DNA from: Flavobacterium sp.
GTDB taxonomy: Bacteria; Bacteroidota; Bacteroidia; Flavobacteriales; Flavobacteriaceae
Assembly: GCF_021151785.1 (NCBI RefSeq)
Contig: NZ_JAGKWP010000101.1
Coordinates: forward strand, 1-8,217
Direction of reading: 5' to 3'
DNA: 8,217 nt
Shown: positions 1 through 6,697 of the stretch, piece by piece
Layout: each line of letters begins with the position of its first letter
How positions within the stretch are numbered: the first letter of the stretch is position 1
Translations under genes and position numbers: made by a program
Notes under the pieces: generated by a model
Told to the model about the DNA's origin: nothing
What the model saw: the letters and a program-made list of their open reading frames with translations, nothing else
The model's database searches: none

Positions 1-32
1 TTTAAACTCTAATCGACAAAAAGTTTTAGGAA

Positions 33-620
33 TTATTTAATTTTCAAATTAGCAAATTTCATTTTGTAGTCAGGCCTTGCTTTTCCTTCCATGATATTTT
101 GCAGTTTTTTTCCAATCATTTTTTTGCGTAAAGCAGATAAATGATCAGTAAACAATATACCTTCTATGTGATCATATTCGTGTTGTATTACACGTGCAAT
201 TAATCCATCAAAAATTTCGATTTTGTTTTCAAAATTTTCATCTTGATACTCAATTGTAATTTTTTCATGACGAAATACATCTTCACGAACATCAGGAATA
301 CTTAAACAACCTTCATTAAAACCCCAAATTTCCCCTTCCTCTTTTAGGATTTTAGCATTAATAAAGGTGCGTTTAAAATCTTTCAGTTGTTCTGCTTCTT
401 CTTTAGAAACTTCATCACTATCTGCAAACGGAGTAGTGTCAATAATAAACAAGCGAATAGGTAATCCAACTTGTGGAGCCGCTAATCCAACCCCACAAGC
501 ATGATACATGGTATCGTACATGTTTGCAATGGTTTGTTGTAAATTAGGGTATTCGGGAGTAATATCTTCTCCTATTTTTCTCAATACCGCCTCTCCATAG
601 CCATATATTGGTAAAATCAT
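33..620 (-). CDS. def: Peptide deformylase
   Basis: This cytoplasmic metalloenzyme removes the formyl group from the N-terminal methionine of new proteins. All three family motifs are present in the 195-residue product: GVGLAAPQ at residues 43-50, EGCLS at 103-107 with metal ligand C105, and HEYDH at 147-151, where H147 and H151 would bind the metal and E148 act as catalytic base. Length is normal for bacterial deformylases. An acidic insert at about 66-82 (DSDEVSKEEAEQ) between the first two motifs looks like a surface loop. The ATG at 618-620 is chosen because the protein begins MILPIYGYG, matching the usual start of Bacteroidetes enzymes, and a -7 promoter element lies 19 bases upstream. 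The gene follows ruvX on the same strand after 45 bp. No terminator is visible in the 32 bases left at the window edge, so the transcript may continue. Confidence 0.97.
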   Translation of the reverse strand: MILPIYGYGEAVLRKIGEDITPEYPNLQQTIANMYDTMYHACGVGLAAPQVGLPIRLFIIDTTPFADSDEVSKEEAEQLKDFKRTFINAKILKEEGEIWGFNEGCLSIPDVREDVFRHEKITIEYQDENFENKIEIFDGLIARVIQHEYDHIEGILFTDHLSALRKKMIGKKLQNIMEGKARPDYKMKFANLKIK

Positions 621-639
621 AACTGTATTTTTAATGGGG

Positions 640-647
640 CAAAAGTA
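640..647 (-). promoter_or_regulatory. TAnnTTTG -7 element for def
   Basis: Read on the minus strand this is TACTTTTG, a full match to the Bacteroidetes -7 consensus TAnnTTTG, in the 45-bp gap between ruvX and def and 19 bases before the def start codon. I see no convincing TTG -33 element at the usual distance, so this could be a weak or secondary promoter that adds to readthrough from ruvX. Confidence 0.5.
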
Positions 648-665
648 CGGATTTTACCCTTAATT

Positions 666-1082
666 TTAGAATAACTTTTGATTTAAAAAATCTTGAAGTA
701 AAATGGTAGCTGCAATTTCATCTATTAAGCCTTTGTTTTGACGTTGTTTCTTCTTTAAACCGCTGTCAATCATGGTTTGAAAAGCCATTTTTGAAGTGAA
801 GCGTTCGTCTACTTTTATTAAAGGAAATTTTGGAAATTTTACTCGGAAATCTTCACAAAATTTTTCGATATAAATTGCACTTTCAGAAGGTGTTCCATTC
901 ATTTGTTTGGGATCTCCAATAATTACTTTTTCTACTTTTTCTTTTATAAAGTAATTGGTTAAAAAATCAAATAATTGTGTTGTTTCAACAGTGGTTAGTC
1001 CACTTGCTATAATTTGCATTTCATCTGTAACCGCAATCCCTGTACGTTTTTGTCCGTAATCAAGCGCTAAAATTCTGGCCAT
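666..1082 (-). CDS. ruvX: RuvX/YqgF family Holliday-junction resolvase-like / pre-16S rRNA nuclease
   Basis: This is a 138-residue RNase H-fold protein of the YqgF family, which is linked to maturation of the 16S rRNA 5' end and was also proposed as a Holliday-junction resolvase. The sequence shows the family motifs: DYGQKRTGIAV at residues 8-18 with D8 as the first acidic residue, IGDPKQMNGT at 55-64, VDERFTS at 91-97 with D92 and E93, and DEIAA at 121-125 followed by ILLQDFL. These supply the expected acidic metal-binding set. The length is typical of the family. The ATG at 1080-1082 places the LALDYG strand right at the N-terminus, as in relatives, and a -7 element lies 17 bases upstream. 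It is first of a ruvX-def pair. Its essential cytoplasmic role is family knowledge and is not shown by this window. Confidence 0.95.
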   Translation of the reverse strand: MARILALDYGQKRTGIAVTDEMQIIASGLTTVETTQLFDFLTNYFIKEKVEKVIIGDPKQMNGTPSESAIYIEKFCEDFRVKFPKFPLIKVDERFTSKMAFQTMIDSGLKKKQRQNKGLIDEIAATILLQDFLNQKLF

Positions 1083-1099
1083 AACTTATAAATAGAAAA

Positions 1100-1107
1100 C
1101 AAAAATA
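1100..1107 (-). promoter_or_regulatory. TAnnTTTG -7 element for ruvX
   Basis: On the minus strand this reads TATTTTTG, matching TAnnTTTG, 17 bases before the ruvX ATG. A TTTG lies only 8 bases further upstream, too close to serve as the -33 element, so only the -7 half is supported. The remaining non-coding DNA from 1108 to 1293 is AT-rich, and I see no gene or clear RNA structure in it. Confidence 0.5.
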
Positions 1108-1293
1108 CAATTTTTCAAACTCATAATTCTCATTCTTTTTTATCAATTCAAGTGAGACAAGAGCGTTTAAGGTTTATTTATGCTTTAATTTCATTATAAT
1201 TTGCAAAAGGAATTTATCTTTTTTGATTAATTAAAAATTGAAATTAATTTAGTTGTTTGAATAGGGTAGAAGTGAAACTTTGCTTTTGATATA

Positions 1294-1331
1294 AAAATAC
1301 CCCAAAACGTCAGTGCCTTTTGGGGTATTTT
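1294..1331 (-). terminator. Hairpin terminator after the dienelactone hydrolase gene
   Basis: A perfect 14-bp stem pairs 1294-1307 (AAAATACCCCAAAA) with 1318-1331 (TTTTGGGGTATTTT) around a 10-base loop. It begins 19 bases past the stop codon of the minus-strand hydrolase gene. The lower stem supplies the A/U tract on either strand, so it fits an intrinsic terminator and could work in both directions. It isolates the hydrolase gene from ruvX-def downstream. Confidence 0.85.
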
Positions 1332-1350
1332 ATTTATAGGGAAGTTTTTT

Positions 1351-2199
1351 TTATCTGACTTGAAATTTATTCTTTAGATAATCAATAGCCATTTTATTTG
1401 CTTCAGTAGCATCTTTTTCGTTGTACTTAGGATTACTAGGATTAGCAAAAGCGTGTTCTGATTCGAAAATTTTATAATTTAATATTTCATTTGCTTTTTT
1501 CATATTCTCCGCAAATTCTTCAATAATTTCTTTTGAAATCCATTGTTCTGTAGCAAATAAACCTAAAACATCACAATTTAATGTTTTGAGTTTTTCTATG
1601 TCTTTTACGGGCATTCCATAATACATTACTGCACCAATTGCTTGTTTTTTAATTAAAATAGCTGATTTAAGCGACCATCCTCCACCAAAGCACCATCCTG
1701 TAGATGCAATTTTAGCTTTTTTACCCGCAAATGAAAGCGCTCCTAAGACTATTGTTTCCAATCTCTTTTCATCAGCACTTTGCATGTATTTGGCTGCCTC
1801 CTCTGGTTTAGTCGCAATTTTACCATCATACATGTCGATTGCTAATACATTAACATCACCTTTTAACTCGTTGTAAAAAATATCACTTTGTTTTTTTATA
1901 TGATCATTCAACCCCCACCATTCTTGATAAACGAATAACCAATTATTAGTTTTCTTCTTGGCCATAACAGCATAAGCATTGGCGTTTTTTCCATCATTTG
2001 TTGGGAATGTTATCATTTTTCCTCCTACTTCACTGCTGTGATTGTATGTCAATGGACTTAAATGAGAAGCAATGAAGTTTTGATCATTGGTAAATACGGC
2101 CATGTTTCCATCACTTGAGGCAAAATTTAGCTGACAGCAAGATTGGCTAAATACAAACGTATTTGTCATTAATGTTAAGTAAAATAAGATCTTTTTCAT
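1351..2199 (-). CDS. Exported dienelactone hydrolase family protein
   Basis: This is a 282-residue alpha/beta hydrolase of the dienelactone hydrolase family. The first ~19 residues, MKKILFYLTLMTNTFVFSQ, form a signal peptide (KK, a hydrophobic stretch, cleavage likely after FSQ), so the mature enzyme should be periplasmic or surface-associated. A Cys pair (C21, C22) follows but lacks a classical lipobox. The fold markers are QEWWGLN at 92-98 (family Glu before the oxyanion region), GWCFGGGW at 168-175 with nucleophile C170, and SEHAFANP at 247-254 with catalytic H249. The third triad residue, usually Asp in a G-x-x-D-x-W type segment, is replaced here by LFATEQWI at 214-221, where E218 or Q219 occupies the site. 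The substrate is unknown; the family name should not be read as chlorocatechol degradation. It is a single-gene unit with its own terminator and a palindrome in the upstream region. Confidence 0.88.
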   Translation of the reverse strand: MKKILFYLTLMTNTFVFSQSCCQLNFASSDGNMAVFTNDQNFIASHLSPLTYNHSSEVGGKMITFPTNDGKNANAYAVMAKKKTNNWLFVYQEWWGLNDHIKKQSDIFYNELKGDVNVLAIDMYDGKIATKPEEAAKYMQSADEKRLETIVLGALSFAGKKAKIASTGWCFGGGWSLKSAILIKKQAIGAVMYYGMPVKDIEKLKTLNCDVLGLFATEQWISKEIIEEFAENMKKANEILNYKIFESEHAFANPSNPKYNEKDATEANKMAIDYLKNKFQVR

Positions 2200-2269
2200 A
2201 GCAATTTAATTCTTTATTTTTTACGAAATTAGTTACTAGTAAATTTATTTTTTGTTAATTCATAGAGTT

Positions 2270-2293
2270 AAAATTTATGATATCATAAATTTT
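2270..2293. repeat. Perfect 24-bp palindrome, possible operator
   Basis: The half-site AAAATTTATGAT (2270-2281) is followed directly by its exact reverse complement (2282-2293), centred on GATATC. It ends 70 bases upstream of the hydrolase start codon and lies just beyond the yidD-lgt terminator. With no loop, the form suits a binding site for a dimeric regulator better than an RNA hairpin. AT-rich DNA produces short palindromes by chance, but 12 paired positions including a central G-C pair are noteworthy. The regulator, if any, is not identifiable here. Confidence 0.5.
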
Positions 2294-2298
2294 TGTTA

Positions 2299-2321
2299 TA
2301 AAAAAACCTGCTTGTGGCAGG
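2299..2321 (-). terminator. Intrinsic terminator of the yidD-lgt unit
   Basis: Read on the minus strand, CCTGC, loop CACAA, GCAGG is followed by a run of seven T and then ATAAC. This is a G/C-rich 5-bp stem plus U-tract, the classic Rho-independent form. It lies 11 bases beyond the lgt stop codon and marks the end of that transcript. Confidence 0.85.
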
Positions 2322-2332
2322 CTAATTTTTTG

Positions 2333-3256
2333 TTAATTAATATTTTTTTGAGATTTATATATGAAGTAAAAACCAAGAATTATAAATGGAATACTTAACC
2401 ATTGACCCGTTGAAAGAGAATTAAACATTGGGTATTCTTCAAATCCACCTTGACTTTCTTTGACAAATTCTACTCCAAATCGGATGGACCAAAGTAGTAC
2501 CAAGAAAATGCCAAATAATAATCCTGATTTGTTTCTAGCATCTGTTTTCCAATATAAGTAAAATAAAAGAATGAAAACTGGTATGTAAAGGATGGCTTCA
2601 TATAATTGTGCAGGATATCTATAAGGAATAGCATTTAAAATATCTTTAAATTGCGGATCTTTTGCAATGGCATTGTAAGCTTGTGATGCATCAGAAATAT
2701 GAGTAGCTTGTATAACATCATTAGGTGTTAAATTGTCTTCACCTTTAATAAATTTCATAGCTAAAAAACTATCTTCATGGGTAGGTTTTCCGTAAATTTC
2801 TGAATTGAAAAAATTACCTAAACGAATAAATATAGCTCCAAATGAAACAGGGATAACTATTCGATCCAAAATCCATAATAATGGGCGTTTTAGTATTTTT
2901 TCTTTGATGTAGTACATAGTAAGTATGATAGCAATTGCAGCTCCATGACTCGCAAGACCACTAAAACCAGTGAAATGTAAACCACCCTGAGTACTTATTG
3001 GTAAAAGGATACTCAATGGGTCTTGAGAAAATAATTCAGGTTGATAAAATAAAACATGTCCGAGTCTTGCACCTAGCATAGTTGCTACAATAGTGTAAAC
3101 AAATAGTTTGTCTAATTTTTCGATGCTTTCATTTTCTCTGATGAAAATATATTTCATTATATACCATCCGAAAGCAAACGCAGCTACCCATGTTAGGCTA
3201 TAAAAACGAATCATGAAAAAACCTAAATCAATTCCTTCTGTTGGATTCCAAATCAT
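2333..3256 (-). CDS. lgt: Prolipoprotein diacylglyceryl transferase
   Basis: Lgt is an inner-membrane enzyme that moves diacylglyceryl from phosphatidylglycerol to the lipobox cysteine of prolipoproteins, the first step of lipoprotein maturation. The 307-residue product shows the signature RLGNFFNSEIYG at 145-156, with the conserved Arg, and the downstream R-F-G-V-E-F-V-K-E block at 259-267, matching the second essential Arg region. It also has GGLHFTGFSGLASHGAA at 91-107 with the conserved His-Gly, YPAQLYEA at 214-221 and GQWLSIP at 284-290. About seven hydrophobic membrane segments are visible, including 12-36, 52-70, 103-117, 132-149, 219-236, 243-258 and 286-300. A stretch of about 55 residues between the signature and YPAQLYE is longer than in enterobacterial enzymes. 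The ATG at 3254-3256 gives the standard MIWNP-G-I start. It follows yidD by 26 bp with no promoter between. Confidence 0.97.
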   Translation of the reverse strand: MIWNPTEGIDLGFFMIRFYSLTWVAAFAFGWYIMKYIFIRENESIEKLDKLFVYTIVATMLGARLGHVLFYQPELFSQDPLSILLPISTQGGLHFTGFSGLASHGAAIAIILTMYYIKEKILKRPLLWILDRIVIPVSFGAIFIRLGNFFNSEIYGKPTHEDSFLAMKFIKGEDNLTPNDVIQATHISDASQAYNAIAKDPQFKDILNAIPYRYPAQLYEAILYIPVFILLFYLYWKTDARNKSGLLFGIFLVLLWSIRFGVEFVKESQGGFEEYPMFNSLSTGQWLSIPFIILGFYFIYKSQKNIN

Positions 3257-3282
3257 ATTTTTGTGATTTTAATTAATTAATT

Positions 3283-3510
3283 TTAAGGAACAGGATCATA
3301 ACCACTTTTTCCCCAAGGATGACAACTTGCAATTCTTTTGAAAGCAAGCCAACTACCTTTAAATAAGCCATGTTTTTCTAAAGCTTGAATTGAATAGGTT
3401 GAACAAGTAGGTTCAAATCGACAAGCAGCAGGTGTTAATGGCGAAATTACTAATTGATAAAAACGAATTAGTATTTTAAAGGGGAATATGGCTATTTTCT
3501 TCAAAAGCAT
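3283..3510 (-). CDS. yidD: Membrane protein insertion efficiency factor YidD
   Basis: YidD is a small inner-membrane-associated protein that helps YidC-dependent membrane protein insertion. The 75-residue product has a short basic amphipathic start (MLLKKIAIFPFKILIRFYQ), then PLTPAACRFEPTCSTYS at 24-40, ALEKHGLFKGSWLAFKRI at 43-60 and CHPWGKSGYDPVP at 63-75. This carries the family's conserved cysteines C30, C36 and C63, and the protein ends right at the conserved block as usual. The frame stays open upstream to a TTG at 3589-3591 (102 residues). I reject that start: the ATG at 3508-3510 gives normal family length, and a TAnnTTTG promoter element at 3532-3539 lies inside the would-be extension. 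It is first gene of the yidD-lgt unit, and is divergent from the beta-barrel gene. Confidence 0.93.
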   Translation of the reverse strand: MLLKKIAIFPFKILIRFYQLVISPLTPAACRFEPTCSTYSIQALEKHGLFKGSWLAFKRIASCHPWGKSGYDPVP

Positions 3511-3531
3511 TGTAATTGCTATCTTTTTTGG

Positions 3532-3539
3532 CAAATATA
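3532..3539 (-). promoter_or_regulatory. TAnnTTTG -7 element for yidD-lgt
   Basis: On the minus strand this reads TATATTTG, a full consensus match 21 bases before the yidD ATG at 3510. No good TTG -33 element is visible at the expected distance. Its position downstream of the alternative TTG start supports the shorter yidD reading. Confidence 0.6.
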
Positions 3540-3612
3540 AGTATAAAAAGATTAAAATAGAGTGAAATTTTAGCGTTAAAATAATTTTCAAACTATGATA
3601 TTAGTCAGTTTT

Positions 3613-3638
3613 TTTGTCTTTATACCACCCTACATTTG
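3613..3638 (+). promoter_or_regulatory. Promoter for the outer-membrane beta-barrel gene
   Basis: TACATTTG at 3631-3638 matches TAnnTTTG, and a TTTG lies at 3613-3616. The gap of 14 bases between them is shorter than the 17-23 usually given for Flavobacterium, so the -7 half is the firmer call. It is 27 bases before the ATG at 3666. The -7 box overlaps a TTG at 3636 that could be mistaken for a start codon, since the transcript would begin downstream of it. Confidence 0.6.
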
Positions 3639-3665
3639 TCCTATAATTTTAAAACAAACAGAAAA

Positions 3666-4283
3666 ATGAAAAAATTATTATTATTAGCAGGTTTTGCATT
3701 ATTTAGTTTAACATCGAATGCACAAGAAACGAATAAAGGTTTACAAGGAACTTGGTGGGCTGCTGGTCAATTATCTTTTGGTTCAAATGATAATGGTACT
3801 GTAAAAACTACTTCTAATGCTATTATTCCAGTAGTTGGTTATTTTGTTGCTCCAACAACAACTGTTGGTTTAGCTGTGGGTGTTATCAATGGTAAAACAG
3901 AAACTAAAACAGGTTCAGTTACAACTACAACAGCAGAGTCGTCTGCATTTATTGTTCAGCCATTAGTTAGAAAATACTGGGGAATTGGAGGTAAGTTTTT
4001 CTTATTTGGTCAAGCTTCATTACCAATGACTTTTGGTAAGGATAAAATTTCTGATGATAAAATGACTTCTTTTGGTGTAGATATTGCTCCAGGTTTTGAC
4101 TTTATCGTAAACAAATGGATGACAGTAGAAACTTCTTTTTCATTAGTTAACTTTACTTCAACTACAACTAAACCTAATGTAGGGGATAAGACTACTGATG
4201 TAAGTTTTAACGCTAATCCATTTGATTTGACAGGTTCAAGAAATGTGGGAGGTTTAAGAGTAGGGGTTAAATTCTTATTCTAA
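3666..4283 (+). CDS. Small outer-membrane beta-barrel protein
   Basis: The product is a 205-residue exported protein of unknown specific role. MKKLLLLAGFALFSLTSNAQ at 1-20 is a signal peptide with cleavage likely after NAQ. The rest alternates in the manner of amphipathic transmembrane beta strands. I count eight candidates, at about 30-40, 49-61, 64-79, 92-106, 110-125, 134-148, 151-166 and 193-205, joined by short Thr/Ser/Asp/Lys-rich loops. The chain ends GGLRVGVKFLF, a C-terminal strand with terminal Phe as expected for BAM-assembled barrels. This fits the porin-family or OmpA/OmpX-like 8-stranded barrels that are numerous in Flavobacteria; there is no OmpA peptidoglycan-binding domain. 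The frame is open upstream to a TTG at 3636, which I reject because that codon lies in the promoter and would bury the signal peptide. The gene is monocistronic, with the shared terminator at 4376-4408. Confidence 0.85.
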   Translation: MKKLLLLAGFALFSLTSNAQETNKGLQGTWWAAGQLSFGSNDNGTVKTTSNAIIPVVGYFVAPTTTVGLAVGVINGKTETKTGSVTTTTAESSAFIVQPLVRKYWGIGGKFFLFGQASLPMTFGKDKISDDKMTSFGVDIAPGFDFIVNKWMTVETSFSLVNFTSTTTKPNVGDKTTDVSFNANPFDLTGSRNVGGLRVGVKFLF

Positions 4284-4375
4284 TATTATAGATAGAAAGT
4301 AAATTAATGAGAGCAGATAAAATTTCACGAAAGTGTAAAAATTTATTCAAGTTCTAGTTTAATTTTTGGTTAGGA

Positions 4376-4408
4376 AAAAAAGCCACTCAAAATTTGAGTG
4401 GCTTTTTT
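4376..4408. terminator. Bidirectional terminator between the beta-barrel gene and cysS
   Basis: A 15-bp stem pairs 4376-4390 with 4394-4408. Its core is GCCACTCAA / TTGAGTGGC and its outer part is a run of A paired with a run of T, with a 3-base loop. The A-run and T-run give a U-tract in both transcripts, so it should end the plus-strand beta-barrel message and the minus-strand folE-cysS message, which converge here. It is 20 bases past the cysS stop and 92 past the beta-barrel stop. Confidence 0.9.
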
Positions 4409-4428
4409 ATGTTGTGAATTTAGTATTA

Positions 4429-5910
4429 TTAATAGAGAAATGAAGTGCCTTCTTTTCCATCTTTTAATTGAATACCTAATGCTGCTAATTTATCTCTAAT
4501 TTCATCAGAAAGTGCCCAGTTTTTATTAGCTCTAGCTTCATTTCTCATTTGTATCAACATTTCCAAAACGGAGTCTAGCTTGTCTGTGTTTTGTCCACTC
4601 TCTTTTTTAGAAAGTAAACCTAAAACATCAAAGGTGAAACTTTTTATCGTAGTTGAGAAAGTTTCTAAATCTGTAGCCGTTAATGTTTCTTTTTTATCAT
4701 TAATTAAGTTGATGACTCTCACAGCTTCAAATAATTGAGCAATTAAAATAGTGGTGTTGAAATCATCATTCATTGCATTATAACAGGCTTTTTTCCAGGC
4801 TTCTACATTAAATGTTGAATTTGAACTTGGTTGTAATAAAGGCAATAAATCAATGGCTTCCATTAATCTATTGTATCCTTTTTCACTTGCGATCAATGCT
4901 TCGTTAGAAATATCGAGTACTCCTCTGTAATGTGCTTGAAGGAAACAAAAACGAATTACTGAAGGATGAAATTCTTTTTCAAAAATTGAATTAGTCCCTT
5001 CTATTAACTCCATGGGTAAAACAAAATTTCCAGTCGACTTACTCATTCGAAGCCCATTCATTGTAAGCATATTGGCATGCATCCAATAATTCACTGGGTT
5101 TTCATGATTGCAACCTTTTCCTTGAGCTACTTCACATTCGTGATGAGGGAATTTTAAATCTAACCCTCCTCCGTGAATATCGAATTTTTCACCAAGATAC
5201 TTGGTACTCATGGCTGTACACTCTAAATGCCAACCAGGGAAGCCTTCTCCCCAAGGAGAATTCCAACGCATAATATGTTCTGGTGATGCTTTTTTCCACA
5301 AAGCGAAATCTTGTGGGTTTCTTTTTTCGTTTTGTCCGTCTAAATCTCTTGTGTTAGCAAAAAGTTCTTCAATGTTTCTATTGCTTAATTCACCATAATT
5401 TAAACCGCGTTTGTTGTATTCAAAAACATCAAAATAAACAGATCCGTTGCTAACATAAGCTAAGCCATTATTTATTAATTTTTCTGTTAATTCAATTTGT
5501 TCAACAATATGTCCAGTAGCTGTAGGTTCTATTGTTGGTGGAAATGCATTGAATAACTCCATCACCTTATGGAAATAAACTGTATACTTTTGTACAATCT
5601 CCATTGGTTCTAATTTTTCCAATCGAGATTGTTTTACAAATCTGTCGTTATTAACATCACCATCATCAGTTAAATGACCAGCATCTGTTATATTTCTTAC
5701 ATACCTTACTTTGTAACCTAAATGAGAAAGATAACGATATACCATATCAAAAGATAAAAATGTGCGAACATTACCTAAATGAACATAACTGTAAACAGTA
5801 GGTCCACAAACATACATGCCTACCTTTCCTTTATGAATTGGATTAAATAGTTCTTTTTCTCCAGTAAGTGAATTATATATTTTTAATTGATGTTCTTTAT
5901 AAAGTTCCAT
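4429..5910 (-). CDS. cysS: Cysteinyl-tRNA synthetase
   Basis: This cytoplasmic class I synthetase joins cysteine to tRNA-Cys using ATP. The 493-residue product contains the HIGH-type motif as HLGN at 44-47, right after MYVCGPTVYSYV, and the KMSKS-type motif as RMSKS at 288-292. The zinc site that selects cysteine is complete: C35, C231 (in WHLECTAMS), H256 and E260 (in FPHHECE). The DALR-type helical domain follows from about 340 to 435, and a C-terminal stretch (RANKNWALSDEIRDKLAALGIQLKDGKEGTSF, near residues 460-491) is the usual anticodon-domain ending. Length is close to the ~460-500 typical for the family. The ATG at 5908-5910 gives a normal N-terminus with LKIYNSLTGEKE. It follows folE by 30 bp with no full-consensus promoter between, so the two are probably co-transcribed. 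Confidence 0.98.
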   Translation of the reverse strand: MELYKEHQLKIYNSLTGEKELFNPIHKGKVGMYVCGPTVYSYVHLGNVRTFLSFDMVYRYLSHLGYKVRYVRNITDAGHLTDDGDVNNDRFVKQSRLEKLEPMEIVQKYTVYFHKVMELFNAFPPTIEPTATGHIVEQIELTEKLINNGLAYVSNGSVYFDVFEYNKRGLNYGELSNRNIEELFANTRDLDGQNEKRNPQDFALWKKASPEHIMRWNSPWGEGFPGWHLECTAMSTKYLGEKFDIHGGGLDLKFPHHECEVAQGKGCNHENPVNYWMHANMLTMNGLRMSKSTGNFVLPMELIEGTNSIFEKEFHPSVIRFCFLQAHYRGVLDISNEALIASEKGYNRLMEAIDLLPLLQPSSNSTFNVEAWKKACYNAMNDDFNTTILIAQLFEAVRVINLINDKKETLTATDLETFSTTIKSFTFDVLGLLSKKESGQNTDKLDSVLEMLIQMRNEARANKNWALSDEIRDKLAALGIQLKDGKEGTSFLY

Positions 5911-5940
5911 TTATCTTTAGCTAGGTAACAAATTGTTTGT

Positions 5941-6612
5941 TTAAAATTGAGTATCTAATTTGATGTAATCTAAAAATTCTCTTCGCGTCTGTTCCTCTTT
6001 AAATTTCCCTCCGAATTCAGCAGTAACTGTACTACTTTCAATATCTCTTATTCCTCTCGAATTGACACACAAGTGTTTTGCATCTATAACACAGGCTACA
6101 TCTTCAGTATTTAATACTTTTTGTAGTTCTTTTACAATTTGTATAGTCAATCTCTCTTGAACCTGAGGTCGTTTGGCATAATAGTCTACAATACGATTCA
6201 TCTTAGATAATCCAACTACTGATCCATTAGAAATATAGGCAACGTGAGCTCTACCAACTATAGGTAGTAAGTGATGTTCACAAGTAGAATAAACAACAAT
6301 ATTTTTTTCTACTAACATTTCACCATATTTATATTTGTTGTCAAATGTTGATGAACTTGGCTTCTTGTTTGGGTTTAAACCACCAAAAATTTCTTTCACA
6401 AACATTTTAGCTACTCGATTAGGAGTGCCTTTTAAACTATCGTCAGTTAAATCCATACCTAATGTTGTCAGTATGCTTTCTACATCCTTTTTGATTGACT
6501 CAATTTTTTCTTCATCTGAAATAGTGAAAGCGTCAGCTCTCAAAGGGGTATCTGAACTTGTAGCGATATGATTATCGCCCATTTCATCTAAAAATTCGTT
6601 ATCAATACTCAT
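5941..6612 (-). CDS. folE: GTP cyclohydrolase I
   Basis: This enzyme opens and rebuilds GTP to dihydroneopterin triphosphate, the first step to tetrahydrofolate and other pterins. The 223-residue product has LKGTPNRVAKMF at 60-71, YSTCEHHLLP at 108-117, SKMNRIVDYYAKRPQVQERLT at 136-156, and AKHLCVNSRGI at 178-188. Zinc ligands C111, H114 and C182 and catalytic H113 are all present, so this is the zinc-dependent FolE type and not FolE2. Residues 1-30 are a poorly conserved polar N-terminal extension. The ATG at 6610-6612 is supported by a -7 promoter element 27 bases upstream and by a length matching the E. coli enzyme. It leads the folE-cysS unit and is divergent from the large surface-protein gene. 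Confidence 0.97.
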   Translation of the reverse strand: MSIDNEFLDEMGDNHIATSSDTPLRADAFTISDEEKIESIKKDVESILTTLGMDLTDDSLKGTPNRVAKMFVKEIFGGLNPNKKPSSSTFDNKYKYGEMLVEKNIVVYSTCEHHLLPIVGRAHVAYISNGSVVGLSKMNRIVDYYAKRPQVQERLTIQIVKELQKVLNTEDVACVIDAKHLCVNSRGIRDIESSTVTAEFGGKFKEEQTRREFLDYIKLDTQF

Positions 6613-6639
6613 TTCTTATTTTTTGATTGCAATTTTTTG

Positions 6640-6664
6640 CAAAGATAATTTTTTTGGTTTCAAA
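6640..6664 (-). promoter_or_regulatory. Promoter for folE-cysS
   Basis: On the minus strand TATCTTTG (6640-6647) matches TAnnTTTG, with a TTTG at 6661-6664 upstream. The 13-base gap is shorter than the usual Flavobacterium spacing, so the -33 part is uncertain. The start codon of folE is 27 bases downstream. Confidence 0.55.
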
Positions 6665-6697
6665 ATCATAAATTAATGTAATTTAACATAAAATTAA

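Noticed and set aside
1108..1293. Possible small RNA or gene in the ruvX upstream gap
   Set aside because: Reading both strands, I found only very short frames and AT-rich sequence with no stable hairpin other than the terminator at 1294-1331.
2131..2145. Possible lipoprotein cysteine (C21/C22) in the exported hydrolase
   Set aside because: The residues before it (FSQS) do not form a lipobox; cleavage after FSQ by the general signal peptidase is more likely.
4307..4357. 16-residue plus-strand mini-frame starting ATGAGAGCAGAT downstream of the beta-barrel gene
   Set aside because: It is too short to support, with no promoter or conserved feature; it lies in the 3' untranslated part before the terminator.
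5201..5398. 65-codon open frame on the plus strand inside cysS
   Set aside because: It is antisense to the conserved catalytic region of cysS, has no promoter element, and its protein shows no recognisable motif.
6335..6571. 78-codon open frame on the plus strand inside folE
   Set aside because: It is antisense to the folE N-terminal part; the composition follows from the folE codons and no start signals are seen.
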